Shown: positions 19,814 through 28,668, counted from the stretch's first letter. The stretch: DNA of 64,000 bases from Arthrobacter sp. StoSoilB5 (GCF_019977235.1 NZ_AP024646.1:5084001-5148000), one strand, 5' to 3'. The notes: generated by a model not told the origin, from the letters alone. A program made the numbers and translations.

Positions 19814-21307
19814 CTACTTTTTCATGGCCTCGTGGATCTGCAGGGCGAACCAGAGCTGCGCCACCGTGGACGTTTCGCCCATGTCCAGCCCCGTCAATTC
19901 ACCGATTTTCCGCATGCGGTAGATGATGGTCTGCCGGTGCGCGAAGAGCGCCGCAGCTGTCTTCTGCCAGGACCTTTGCGTGTCCAAATAGGTCCTCAGC
20001 GTGACGATGAGATCGCCTTCCTGGCTCTGCTCGTAGTCAAAAATCGGGCCGAGAAGGCGCCGGACCAGCGCCGTTCCTTCCTCGAAACCCGTCAGTCCGA
20101 GCCACGAAGGTCCCTGAGCGTAGCGGGACAGGCCAAGCTTGTTCGCCCGGGCGGAACCGAGCGCCCAGAGGGACTCCTGCAGGGCCCGTTGAATACCCGC
20201 AACCGCGGCCGGAGCACTGACCCCGATCGCGGCGCCGGGACCGGCACAATGCACCAGGACATTCTCCGGCACATCCGCGGGGACCACGACGTGAAGCCTG
20301 TTGTTGCGCCTCAGAGAGGCGGCCGAAACTCCGTGACGCCAAAGTTCGATGTGGACGCCCGCCAGCCGGTCGCCGTCGTCCGCTGAAACCGAGGCCACCA
20401 GGAAATCCTGTGTTGGGACATCGAAAGCCGCCAGCCTGCTTTCCATTTCCGCTGTCCCCAAACGGCCATCGATCGCCTGCAACAGGAACTCGCCCGCAAG
20501 CCGATGCCGCCCTTCAAGGGACAGGACGATGCGCGAAAGCTGCAGTCCCAGCACGGTTGCGGCGTGGAGAAGCACGACGGCGTCCGGGTGCGGTTCGCTG
20601 TTGGGCAACACCACCAAGAGCGCGTTGGCGTGGGTCGGAATGTCCATGGTCAGCACATGCCTGCCCCGAACCCTGTGCCACTGGAAGTTCTTTCCAGCAA
20701 GGGACACCTGTCCGGACAGCGGCGCCCATTCGTCTGCCAGGAACACCGGAAGCGGCCGGCCCTCAGGATGCCAGGGATGGAGGCAGCGCCGGTCCACCAC
20801 GAAGAGCTCCGAATCGAGTTCGGTGGCCAACCGCTGGACCAGGCTCTGCCAATGGTCCTCGGACGCCCCAGCCGTCCGGAGAAGGTCGTAGACCCGCGCG
20901 GTTTGGCGCAGGCGACGCGATTCCTCCAACAGTGATGCCTCGGCAACCGAGCGGGCGATGGCGATGAACGGCAAGGGGTATGGGATGTTGATGAGAGGCA
21001 ACGGCAGGCGGTCGCAGGCTTCCAGGAACTCCGGCAACAGCTCCGGTGCATGCATCTTCTCGCCGATGGCCAGGGCGCTGGCACCGGAGTCCATCAGCGC
21101 CTCGGCGAGCGCCACCTGGCCTGCCGCGTCCGCGGGAATGGAGAGCCCGTTGGTCATCATCAGCTCACCGCCCGTCACCCATTCCCAGAGCCGCGGCAGG
21201 TCTGAGGTGTGGGCCCAGATGATCCGGTTATCGCGGCCTGCCGCCCCCGCCAGGAGCGTCAGGCCCAGCTGCGGTTCAGCCACAAGTTCGGCGACGGTAA
21301 TTGCCAT
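19814..21307 (-). CDS. PucR-family transcriptional regulator
   Basis: A 497-residue regulator with the PucR N-terminal sensor domain (about 1-125, with WVTGGELMMTNGLSI), a central CdaR/GGDEF-like region and a C-terminal helix-turn-helix of the PucR type (TLRTYLDTQRSWQKTAAALFAHRQTI..RM). The ATG at 21305-21307 has AGGGGAG upstream. It is divergent from the ureohydrolase operon, and a 16-bp palindrome lies between the two starts, so it probably controls that operon. Related regulators respond to purines, GABA or polyamine breakdown products; the ligand here is unknown but likely a guanidino or amino compound. Confidence 0.9.
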   Translation of the reverse strand: MAITVAELVAEPQLGLTLLAGAAGRDNRIIWAHTSDLPRLWEWVTGGELMMTNGLSIPADAAGQVALAEALMDSGASALAIGEKMHAPELLPEFLEACDRLPLPLINIPYPLPFIAIARSVAEASLLEESRRLRQTARVYDLLRTAGASEDHWQSLVQRLATELDSELFVVDRRCLHPWHPEGRPLPVFLADEWAPLSGQVSLAGKNFQWHRVRGRHVLTMDIPTHANALLVVLPNSEPHPDAVVLLHAATVLGLQLSRIVLSLEGRHRLAGEFLLQAIDGRLGTAEMESRLAAFDVPTQDFLVASVSADDGDRLAGVHIELWRHGVSAASLRRNNRLHVVVPADVPENVLVHCAGPGAAIGVSAPAAVAGIQRALQESLWALGSARANKLGLSRYAQGPSWLGLTGFEEGTALVRRLLGPIFDYEQSQEGDLIVTLRTYLDTQRSWQKTAAALFAHRQTIIYRMRKIGELTGLDMGETSTVAQLWFALQIHEAMKK

Positions 21308-21353
21308 GGGTTGGGCTCCCCTGTTCCTCTAGGATGGCGGCTTTTCGGGGCGT

Positions 21354-21369
21354 TTAGACATATGTCTAA
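21354..21369. promoter_or_regulatory. Candidate PucR operator, 16-bp palindrome
   Basis: TTAGACATATGTCTAA at 21354-21369 is a perfect palindrome in the 177-base space between pucR and the ureohydrolase gene, 47 bases from the pucR start and 116 from the ureohydrolase start. Position and symmetry suit a dimer-binding operator controlling both genes. Confidence 0.55.
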
Positions 21370-21484
21370 GTGGCTCGGCCATTTGTAGTCAATGTACCGC
21401 TATTCGCAGTGACCGGCGTCACCAAGAATTGAAGTACGCACTTCCAGCTCAACGGCGAGCAACCCCTCAACCCAAGGATCCGGA

Positions 21485-22483
21485 ATGACAATCCATAAGC
21501 CCATCGGCCCTGTCGACGCAACCAAAGTCCCCCGGTATGCAGGCCTCGGCACCTTCGCCCGTCTCCCCCAAATTGACCGCGTCCCGGACTACGACATCGC
21601 GATCGTAGGCGTTCCGTTCGACGGCGGAACTTCCTTCCGGCCTGGCGCACGTTTCGGCCCTGCCGCGGTCCGCGAGGCCTCGCGTCTCCTGCGCCCGGGC
21701 TACCACCCGGAGCTCGACGTCGAGCCGGTCGACGAGGTCCAGGTAGTGGACGCAGGCGACATCGCCTGCACACCGTACGACATCACCCGCGCTGTCCGTG
21801 AAATCGAAGAGCAGGCACTCCCCCTGATCAGCGAGGATAAGCGGCTTATCTCGATCGGCGGCGACCACACTATCGCCCTGCCGATGCTCAGGGCCCTGAA
21901 CAAGGTCCACGGTCCCGTGGCTTTGCTGCACTTCGATGCCCACTTGGATACGTGGGACACCTACTTCGACCAGCCGATCACGCACGGAACCATCTTCCGC
22001 CGGGCGTTCGAGGAAGGCCTCCTTGTGGAGGACAAGTCAATGCACGTCGGCATCCGCGGCCCTGTATATGACCGCAACGACTTCCTGCGGGACCACGAGT
22101 TCGGGTTCCAGATCATCCGCTGCTCGGACCTGGACGTCATCGGTGTCCCGGCTGCAATCCAGCAGGTGAAGGACAGGCTCGGCGACACCCCTGTCTACGT
22201 TTCCATCGACATCGACGTCCTGGACCCGGCCTTCGCACCCGGAACCGGCACGCCGGAGATGGGCGGGCTCCATTCCCGCGAACTCCTAGCCCTGCTCCGC
22301 GGACTGAACGGCATCAACATTGTGGGTGCCGACGTCGTGGAAGTCGCTCCGGCCTACGACCATGCGGACATCACAACAGTCGCTGCCGCCACCCTTGTTT
22401 TCGACCTTCTTGGCTTGATGGTGAACCGCAGCAAGGCCACCGCTGACCGCGAATTGGCTTCGGCTTCCCGGAGCGCATCATGA
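21485..22483 (+). CDS. Ureohydrolase (agmatinase / guanidinobutyrase type)
   Basis: A 332-residue manganese enzyme of the arginase/agmatinase family that splits urea from a guanidino compound. All metal ligands are visible: His128 in GGDHTI, Asp151, His153 and Asp155 in FDAHLDTW, and Asp242 and Asp244 in SIDIDVLDP. The N-terminal FRPGARFGP and the EMGGL segment resemble agmatinase and 4-guanidinobutyrase rather than arginase. The ATG at 21485 follows AAGGATC. It is first in an operon with an NCS1 permease (ATGA overlap), an aldehyde dehydrogenase and an FAD oxidase. The aldehyde dehydrogenase suggests that the amine product is turned to an acid; 4-guanidinobutyrate, agmatine or another guanidino acid are all possible. 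Confidence 0.88.
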   Translation: MTIHKPIGPVDATKVPRYAGLGTFARLPQIDRVPDYDIAIVGVPFDGGTSFRPGARFGPAAVREASRLLRPGYHPELDVEPVDEVQVVDAGDIACTPYDITRAVREIEEQALPLISEDKRLISIGGDHTIALPMLRALNKVHGPVALLHFDAHLDTWDTYFDQPITHGTIFRRAFEEGLLVEDKSMHVGIRGPVYDRNDFLRDHEFGFQIIRCSDLDVIGVPAAIQQVKDRLGDTPVYVSIDIDVLDPAFAPGTGTPEMGGLHSRELLALLRGLNGINIVGADVVEVAPAYDHADITTVAAATLVFDLLGLMVNRSKATADRELASASRSAS

Positions 22484-23907
22484 ACGCGCCCTCGACTGAG
22501 GTCCCCCGCCTCGAGGACAAAACCATCCAGCCGATCCCGTTGAACGAGCGACACGGCAAGGCCAGGGACCTCTTCACCATCTGGTTCGGCTCCAACATCA
22601 TGATCATGACCATCGTGACCGGCGGACTCGCCACAACGGTGTTCGGACTCGGTTTCGTGCCGGCGCTTGTGGGCATCATCATCGGCAACCTGGTGGGCGG
22701 CATCTTCATGGCGCTGCACTCGGCCCAAGGCCCGCAACTGGGTGTGGCCCAGATGATCCAGACACGCGGCCAGTTCGGCTCCTTCGGCGCCCTGTTGATC
22801 GTGGTGATCGTTGTCATCATGTACGTCGGCTTCTTCGCCGCAAACCTCGTCTTTGGCGGAGAAGCGATGGCCGCCGTCAGCCCCGGCATCAGTGTAGATG
22901 GCGGCATCATCATCATCGGCGTGGTCAGCGTTATAGCCACGATCTTCGGCTACCGGCTCATTCACGCCTATGCCCGCATCCTCAGCGTTGCGGCGGGGCT
23001 TGCGTTGTTGCTGGCCTTTGGCTGGATCCTGATGGTCCACGGCCTGCCCGGCAGCTTCCTTGAGCAGGGCAACTTCAACTGGGTTGGCTTCATGGGAACC
23101 ATCTCCGTCTCCGCCCTGTGGCAACTTGCCTACGCACCCTACGTTTCCGATTACTCCCGCTACATGCCGCAGGGCACGGGCTCAGCACCGGCGTTCTGGG
23201 CCTCCTACTCCGGCTGCGTCCTGGGAACGTTGTTCCCCATGATCCTGGGCGCCTTGGTGGGTACGCTTGCCATGACCATGAGCGCCGAGAACGTCGAAAT
23301 CGTGGGCAGCCTGGGTGCGTTACTGCAGCCGTGGACCCTGATCATCGTGGGCATCTTCTGCCTGGGTGTCGCGGCATCGAACGCCATGAACCTCTACTGC
23401 GGCGTCCTGTGCACCTTGACCATCGGCCAAACGTTCAGGCCCTCCTGGTTGCCCCGCGCCAAGACCCGCAGCATCGCGGCGGTCATCCTGTTCGTCGTCG
23501 CAGTCTCCATCGCTTTGTTCGCCCGCGACAACTTCATCCTCTTCTACACCAACTTCCTCTCCTTCCTGATGTACGTCCTGGTTCCCTGGACGGCCATCAA
23601 CCTGGTGGACTACTACCTTCTTCGGCACGGCGACTACCGGGTTGAAGACTTCTTCAAGCGCGACGGCGGCGTGTACGGGCGGTTCAATTGGGTCGCCATC
23701 GGCTCCTACGTGGCAGGCGCCCTGATCCAGGTTCCTTTCTCGGCAACGGCAATCTACACAGGCCCGCTGGCCGCCGCGTTGGGCGGCGTCGACATCTCCT
23801 GGATCGTGGGCCTGGTGGTGGTTGCTCCCCTCTACTACTTCGCGGCCCGCGTGTTCCGGAAAAAGACGGACGCCGCCCCCTTTCCAGCCCCTGCACTCGC
23901 AAACTGA
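22480..23907 (+). CDS. NCS1-family (cytosine/purine-type) permease
   Basis: A 475-residue membrane protein with about 12 hydrophobic segments and the NCS1 pattern (FTIWFGSNIMIMT in the first segment, SDYSRYMP in the middle, NLVDYYLLRHGDY towards the C-terminus). NCS1 proteins import nucleobases, hydantoin, allantoin or thiamine with Na+ or H+. Its start overlaps the stop of the ureohydrolase (ATGA), so it very likely imports the guanidino substrate. That would extend the usual substrate range of the family, which is worth testing. Confidence 0.9.
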   Translation: MNAPSTEVPRLEDKTIQPIPLNERHGKARDLFTIWFGSNIMIMTIVTGGLATTVFGLGFVPALVGIIIGNLVGGIFMALHSAQGPQLGVAQMIQTRGQFGSFGALLIVVIVVIMYVGFFAANLVFGGEAMAAVSPGISVDGGIIIIGVVSVIATIFGYRLIHAYARILSVAAGLALLLAFGWILMVHGLPGSFLEQGNFNWVGFMGTISVSALWQLAYAPYVSDYSRYMPQGTGSAPAFWASYSGCVLGTLFPMILGALVGTLAMTMSAENVEIVGSLGALLQPWTLIIVGIFCLGVAASNAMNLYCGVLCTLTIGQTFRPSWLPRAKTRSIAAVILFVVAVSIALFARDNFILFYTNFLSFLMYVLVPWTAINLVDYYLLRHGDYRVEDFFKRDGGVYGRFNWVAIGSYVAGALIQVPFSATAIYTGPLAAALGGVDISWIVGLVVVAPLYYFAARVFRKKTDAAPFPAPALAN

Positions 23908-23929
23908 CCTCATCTGAAAGCGAATCGTC

Positions 23930-25453
23930 ATGACCCTCACAGACATGTCCCACCTGGAAACCGTCCAATTCACCGTTCGACGCGCCACCTCTGACCACGC
24001 TGGCAGCCTGCAGCTGCCTCTGCCTCCCGCCAGGCACTTCATCAACGGATCGTTCGTCCAGGGTTCCACCGGTGAGCTGATCGACGTCGTGGACCCCACC
24101 ACCGAGCAGGTCATCGCCTCAGTGCAGGCGGGCACGGCGGATGATGTCGACGCCGCTGTACAGGCCGCCGTCGTCGCGCAAAAATCCTGGGGTGCCACCA
24201 CCCCCAAGGAGCGCGCGGATGTCCTGAACCTGATCGCCAACATCATTGAAGAGAACCGGCAGGCGTTCGAGCTCATCGAGTCCGCCAATACCGGCAAACC
24301 GCAGGCGGTGGCCGAGGACGACGTCACCAGCACCATCGATACGTTCCGCTTCATGGCCGGGGCCTCCCGCACGCTGACGTCGATGGCCGGCGGTGACTAC
24401 GCCACGGACCACACCTCCGTGATCCTCCGGGAACCCGTGGGCGTGGTGGGTGTCATCACGCCGTGGAACTACCCGCTGCTCATGGCCGCCTGGAAGATCG
24501 CGCCCATCCTTGCCGCTGGCAACAGCATCGTCCTCAAGCCGTCCGAGCAAACACCACTGTCCACCTTGAAGTTGGCAGAACTGCTCGCCGGACGGATCCC
24601 GGATGGGATTCTCAACGTGGTTACCGGCCAAGGCCGAACGGTGGGACAACGGCTCTCGGAGCACCCGGACATCGCACTCGTGGCGTTGACCGGCAGCGTG
24701 GTCAGCGGGCAGGCCGTGGCTGAAACGGCCGCCAGGACTGTTAAGCGCGTCCACCTGGAACTCGGCGGCAAGGCACCTGTTGTTGTCTTCCCTGACGCCG
24801 ACCTCCGTGCTGCCGCTGCTGGAGTCCGCAACGCAGGATTCTGGAATGCCGGCCAGGACTGCGGCGCTGCCTGCCGCGTGCTGGTGCACGAGTCCGTGGC
24901 CGAGGAATTCACGCAGCACTTGGTGCGTGAGGTGGGCACCCTGATAGTCGGCGCTCCGGAAGCAGGCGAGGACGTGGAAATCGGCCCCATGATTTCCCGG
25001 CCACACTTTGAACGCGTCAAGGAATCCCTGGCCGAAGCCCGCGACGCCGGACTTCATGTGGCCATTGGCGGTTCGGCGCTGGAGGGTCCCGGCTACTTCA
25101 TCGAACCAACAGTCATCTCCAACGTTCCAGCCGGAGCCCACATTGCCACCCACGAAATCTTCGGCCCAGTGGTCACCGTGGAGACTTTCTCTTCCACTGA
25201 AGAGGCCGTGACGCGTGCCAACGAGAGCCCCTACGGGTTGTCCGCGTCGGTGTGGACCAAGGACTCCAGTCTGTCTCTCCGAATTCCCAAGCAACTCGAC
25301 TTCGGCACCGTCTGGGTCAATGCGCACCTTGTCCTGGCCTGCGAGGTACCGTGGGGCGGGTTCAAGGGATCCGGCTACGGCCGCGACCTCTCGCTCTACG
25401 CGTTGGACGATTACTCCCGCACCAAGCACGTGATGATCAACCACGGCGCATGA
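23930..25453 (+). CDS. Aldehyde dehydrogenase (aminobutyraldehyde/betaine aldehyde type)
   Basis: A 507-residue NAD(P)-dependent aldehyde dehydrogenase. The oxyanion asparagine Asn180 (PWNYP), general base Glu277 (HLELGGK) and catalytic Cys311 (GQDCGAACR) are present. The overall pattern is closest to gamma-aminobutyraldehyde (PatD-type) enzymes, which oxidise the aldehyde made from putrescine or 4-guanidinobutanal. A 22-base gap separates it from the permease, with GAAAGCG upstream. It extends the usual length by about 25 residues at the N-terminus; an internal ATG at residue 6 is also possible. In the operon it probably oxidises an amino- or guanidino-aldehyde. Confidence 0.88.
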   Translation: MTLTDMSHLETVQFTVRRATSDHAGSLQLPLPPARHFINGSFVQGSTGELIDVVDPTTEQVIASVQAGTADDVDAAVQAAVVAQKSWGATTPKERADVLNLIANIIEENRQAFELIESANTGKPQAVAEDDVTSTIDTFRFMAGASRTLTSMAGGDYATDHTSVILREPVGVVGVITPWNYPLLMAAWKIAPILAAGNSIVLKPSEQTPLSTLKLAELLAGRIPDGILNVVTGQGRTVGQRLSEHPDIALVALTGSVVSGQAVAETAARTVKRVHLELGGKAPVVVFPDADLRAAAAGVRNAGFWNAGQDCGAACRVLVHESVAEEFTQHLVREVGTLIVGAPEAGEDVEIGPMISRPHFERVKESLAEARDAGLHVAIGGSALEGPGYFIEPTVISNVPAGAHIATHEIFGPVVTVETFSSTEEAVTRANESPYGLSASVWTKDSSLSLRIPKQLDFGTVWVNAHLVLACEVPWGGFKGSGYGRDLSLYALDDYSRTKHVMINHGA

Positions 25454-26775
25454 GCATCCAGACAAGCAACGGAGCTTTCACGATGACCACCAATGTTTCC
25501 CGGCCTGCCTCTTTGCCAGGGGCAGCCACTCCTTCCGCCCCGTTCGGAACGGACGTCACCTGGACCAACTGGGGCGGAAACCAGAGCGCGACGCCCGCCT
25601 TTACGGTTCGGCCCAGGAACGAACAGGAAGCGCTCGACGCCGTCCGTTTCGCCATCCGCGAAGGGTTGCCAGTGCGGGCGGTCGGTTCAGGGCATTCGTC
25701 CTCTCCTCTGGTTCAGACCGGCGGCGTGCTGATGGATATGTCCGGCCTCACGGCGATCACCGGCACGGACACCGTTGGGCGCCGGGCCAGGGCGTTGGCG
25801 GGAACCACCATCAATGCTTTCGGCGATGCCTTGTGGGAGCAAGGGTTGGCTTTGGGGAACCAGGGGGACATCGACAAGCAGCAGATCGCCGGCGCCCTCG
25901 CCACCAGCACGCACGGCTCGGGCAAGAACCTGGGCAGCTTCTCCTCCAACCTTCGCTGGGTGAAGCTGATCAATGGCTACGGCGAGATCGTGGAAATCGG
26001 AGAGGGCCAGCTCCGCGAACTCCGCGCCGCCCAGGTCGCTTTGGGCACTCTCGGGATCTTCCTGGAAGTGGAACTGGCAGTGGAGGACAGCTACTACCTG
26101 CAGGAGCAGATCACCTATCCCACGTGGGCGGAAACCACGTCCACCTGGCAGGCCGACATCGACAGCAACAGGCACTACTCATTCCTGTGGTGCCCCGAGG
26201 ATGACTCGTGCGAACTCCTGGATTTGCCCGGATCTCCTGAGCACGCCATGGGTGGCCGCAGCTACACCAAGCGGTACAACGTGGCGCAGATCCCGGACGA
26301 AAGCTACATCTCGGACGTCGAAGGTGCCCGGCTGGACCGCTCGTACCGGATCTACCCTGGCGGCTTCACCACGCAGTTCCACGAGCTTGAGTACTTCGTT
26401 CGCAGCGAAGATGGCCTGGCCGCCGTCGAGGCAATCCAGGACCTCATCCGTAGCCGGCACCCGGACCAGAAGTACCCGGTAGAGGTCCGCTGGGTGAAGG
26501 CCGACGACGCCTACATGTCCCAGTTCCAAGGCCGCGACAGCACCGTCATCACCCTGACCACCAAACCCGGAACCGACTACTGGCAGTTCTTCCGGGATGC
26601 CGATGCCGTGCTGCAGGAATTTGAGCCGCGTGCGCATTGGGGGAAGATCCACTTCATGACCCGGAGCCGGCTGGAACGTCTATATCCGGAGCTTGACACC
26701 TTCATCCAGGTCCGCCGCGAGTTCGATCCCAGAGGCATGTTCCTCAACGACCACACCCGGGCCCTCCTGGCCTGA
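25450..26775 (+). CDS. FAD-linked sugar-lactone/alditol oxidase family protein
   Basis: A 441-residue flavoprotein with an N-terminal FAD-binding type-4 domain (VGSGHSSSP, with the His that binds FAD covalently in this family; QIAGALATSTHGSGKN) and a C-terminal D-arabinono-1,4-lactone oxidase domain ending HWGKIHF..LYP..FI..R..FDPRGMFLN. The ATG overlaps the aldehyde dehydrogenase stop (ATGA); an internal ATG at 25483 is an alternative. Known members oxidise aldonolactones or alditols with oxygen. Its place at the end of a guanidino-compound operon is unexpected; it may oxidise an amino alcohol or hydroxylated intermediate. Confidence 0.85.
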   Translation: MSIQTSNGAFTMTTNVSRPASLPGAATPSAPFGTDVTWTNWGGNQSATPAFTVRPRNEQEALDAVRFAIREGLPVRAVGSGHSSSPLVQTGGVLMDMSGLTAITGTDTVGRRARALAGTTINAFGDALWEQGLALGNQGDIDKQQIAGALATSTHGSGKNLGSFSSNLRWVKLINGYGEIVEIGEGQLRELRAAQVALGTLGIFLEVELAVEDSYYLQEQITYPTWAETTSTWQADIDSNRHYSFLWCPEDDSCELLDLPGSPEHAMGGRSYTKRYNVAQIPDESYISDVEGARLDRSYRIYPGGFTTQFHELEYFVRSEDGLAAVEAIQDLIRSRHPDQKYPVEVRWVKADDAYMSQFQGRDSTVITLTTKPGTDYWQFFRDADAVLQEFEPRAHWGKIHFMTRSRLERLYPELDTFIQVRREFDPRGMFLNDHTRALLA

Positions 26776-26782
26776 TCGGGGA

Positions 26783-26890
26783 GGATGTGAGTGAGCATCC
26801 GCGAAACCCGATGCTCTCTCACATCCCACCCCCCTCCCACCGATGCTCTCTCACATCCACACCCCCTGTCGGCATCCCTCGCTCACATCC
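26783..26890. repeat. 32-base tandem repeat with inverted first arm
   Basis: Three units of 32 bases end at 26826, 26858 and 26890, each closing with a version of GATGCTCTCTCACATCC (the third degenerate). A reversed copy at 26783-26799 pairs with the first unit (26810-26826) over 17 positions with one mismatch, making a terminator-like hairpin after the oxidase stop. No gene lies here. Confidence 0.7.
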
Positions 26891-26972
26891 TTTGACACCC
26901 TCTTGAAACCTCGGAGTGGTAGTTTGATCTCTGCTTGAGCCAGACACCCACACCCAACCGGAGGACATTTCC

Positions 26973-27425
26973 ATGCTTAAGGGTTTCAAGGACTTCATAC
27001 TTCGCGGCAACGTGATCGAACTGGCTATTGCCGTCGTCATCGGCAGTGCTTTCACGGCACTCGTCGCGGCCTTCACCACGAACATCATCAATCCGGTCAT
27101 CGCTGCTGCAGGTGGAGTGAACGCCGACGGCCTGGGCTTCCGGATCTGGCAGGACAATCCCGCCACGTTCATCAACTTCGGCGCCGTGCTAACGGCCCTT
27201 GTGACGTTCGTGATCACTGCCGGTGTTGTGTACTTCATCTTCGTGGCGCCCATGAACAAGATCAATTCCCTGGTCAAGGACCGCCTCTCCACCGAGGAAC
27301 CCGAGGAAGAGCCGCTGCCGGCTGACACCGCCCTCCTGGCAGAAATCCGCGACCTTCTTAAGGAAGCTGCCGCCCAGCGCGGTATCGAGCGGGATTCTGA
27401 CCTCGATTCGGATTCCGTCCGCTAG
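26973..27425 (+). CDS. mscL: Large-conductance mechanosensitive channel
   Basis: A 150-residue MscL. The N-terminal helix MLKGFKDFILRGNVIELAIAV, the first pore helix with GSAFTALV, the periplasmic loop and the second membrane helix (about 66-91), followed by an acidic cytoplasmic helix, match the family. It forms a pentamer that releases solutes on hypo-osmotic shock. The ATG follows GGAGGAC. It is a single gene with a good terminator at 27464-27499. Length is typical for actinobacteria. Confidence 0.95.
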   Translation: MLKGFKDFILRGNVIELAIAVVIGSAFTALVAAFTTNIINPVIAAAGGVNADGLGFRIWQDNPATFINFGAVLTALVTFVITAGVVYFIFVAPMNKINSLVKDRLSTEEPEEEPLPADTALLAEIRDLLKEAAAQRGIERDSDLDSDSVR

Positions 27426-27463
27426 GACAAATTACCGAGGCGCTTTTCCCGGTTACACAGCTG

Positions 27464-27499
27464 AGCCCGGCATTCCCCATCCGAGAACGCCGGGCTTTC
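27464..27499 (+). terminator. Rho-independent terminator of mscL
   Basis: AGCCCGGC (27464-27471) pairs with GCCGGGCT (27489-27496) around a 17-base loop that can also pair partly, followed by TTT. It lies 39 bases past the mscL stop. Confidence 0.75.
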
Positions 27500-27563
27500 G
27501 CATGTACTCAGAACGTGACGCGCAGGCAACCGATTCGAAACAGGCGCGGGGCAGCATGAAACC

Positions 27564-28457
27564 ATGAAGCCCAAAGCGAGCACTCCCATCACCGCGGACC
27601 TCCGCTGCGATGTCTGCGGCCAGTTGCCCGAACCGCCCAAGGCCCGGCTCACCCTGGCCAACATCGCGGTGATGCTTCCCATTGAACTGCTGGTTCATGC
27701 CGCAGTTGTGGAAACCCATCTCCCCTACGTGGCCAAGGTCCTCCTGCTGACCGTGACTGCCACAGTCCTGGTTATCTGGGTGGCCGAACCGTCGGCCGCG
27801 AAGGTCCTCCGGCGATGGTTGCACGCCCCTGCCCTCCGTCAGCGACGCAAGCTGCACGCTGCTCCGGCCTTGTGGCGTGCTCGGGTCATGCTGCGGGACC
27901 AGCCCGGTTCGCTGCAAAAGGTCACCCAGTCCTTGGCCAAGCTGCAGACGAATATCCTCAGTATCCACGTTCACCCGATGGACGGCCCGGGGCGGGAAGG
28001 CGCAGCACAAGTAGTGATGGATGAGTTCGTCCTCTCCGCCCCGGGCGAGGTCACCGAGCATGAGCTGCTGAAAGCATTCGACGACGGCGGCGGGCGTGAG
28101 TCCCATGTTTGGCCTACCACCGCGCTTGCCATGGCTGATGGCCAAACCAAGGCGTTGAGCCTTGCCACCCGCATTGCCGGGAACCCCCAGGAGCTTCCGC
28201 ACGCGGTCGCCGAGCTGCTTTCAGCCAAAGTAGTCCCCAACGATCCGGAGAACCTGGCACCGGAGACGAGTGCCGGCGTCGGACCTTCAGCTGAGATCCT
28301 CAAGATTCCGACGGCGTGGCAGGGCCCCTTGATTTTCTCCCGTCCGGGCGAGCCGTTTACCCCAGCCGAGTCCGCTCGTGCACACAGGTTGGCTGAGCTG
28401 GCCGAGATTCTGGCATACAGTCCTAGCCAAACCCCAAACTCGGCATACCAAACCTAA
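27564..28457 (+). CDS. Membrane protein with ACT-type ligand domain
   Basis: A 297-residue protein not assigned to a named function. It begins with a CDVC pair (residues 15-18) that could bind metal, then two hydrophobic stretches (about 31-50 and 56-75), then an ACT-like domain (about 103-185) with VMLRDQPGSLQKVTQSLAK and NILSIHVHPM, the usual turn and helix of amino acid-binding ACT domains. The rest (190-297) is Pro/Ala-rich and resembles no family I know. No enzyme domain is fused. The ATG is at 27564. It is a single gene, separate from mscL by a terminator. A membrane-tethered amino acid sensor is a reasonable guess. Confidence 0.65.
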   Translation: MKPKASTPITADLRCDVCGQLPEPPKARLTLANIAVMLPIELLVHAAVVETHLPYVAKVLLLTVTATVLVIWVAEPSAAKVLRRWLHAPALRQRRKLHAAPALWRARVMLRDQPGSLQKVTQSLAKLQTNILSIHVHPMDGPGREGAAQVVMDEFVLSAPGEVTEHELLKAFDDGGGRESHVWPTTALAMADGQTKALSLATRIAGNPQELPHAVAELLSAKVVPNDPENLAPETSAGVGPSAEILKIPTAWQGPLIFSRPGEPFTPAESARAHRLAELAEILAYSPSQTPNSAYQT

Positions 28458-28590
28458 CCGCCGCAGCCTCCCCTCGAGCGCCCGAACGCGGCGTGTGCCT
28501 AGAGAATGCCTGGCTTATCCCGCCAGAACAACGCGTAAATGCGAGGAAGTGCGCACCCACGCATCCACACGGTCACATTCCGTTTTTAGA

Positions 28591-28668
28591 TTGGGTATAC
28601 CAAAACTCTTGACAGTGCCGCCCGTCACATCTAACTTAGATTTTGGGATCCCAAAACGGGATCCCAAA
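28591..28668 (+). promoter_or_regulatory. Promoter with palindromic GntR-type operators
   Basis: A 359-base gap (28458-28816) before the MFS gene contains an AT-rich block. TTGACA at 28609-28614 and TAACTT at 28632-28637 are 17 bases apart and form a good sigma-A promoter. TTGGGTATACCAAAA (28591-28605) lies just upstream of the -35; the perfect palindrome TTTTGGGATCCCAAAA (28641-28656) lies just after the -10, followed by a second GGGATCCC core at 28658-28665. The sites are placed to block or recruit polymerase and probably bind the GntR protein encoded at 30270. The rest of the gap (28669-28816) is a leader without an evident gene. Confidence 0.65.

Noticed and set aside
25252..25449. N-terminal extension of the FAD oxidase
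   Set aside because: It lies within the aldehyde dehydrogenase gene and the ATGA overlap at 25450 is a natural start.
24119..25465. 448-codon minus-strand frame opposite the aldehyde dehydrogenase
   Set aside because: Long antisense frames are common in GC-rich genes; the plus frame has all catalytic residues.
26783..26890. CRISPR array
   Set aside because: The units repeat directly without unique spacers, the repeats drift, and no cas genes are present.
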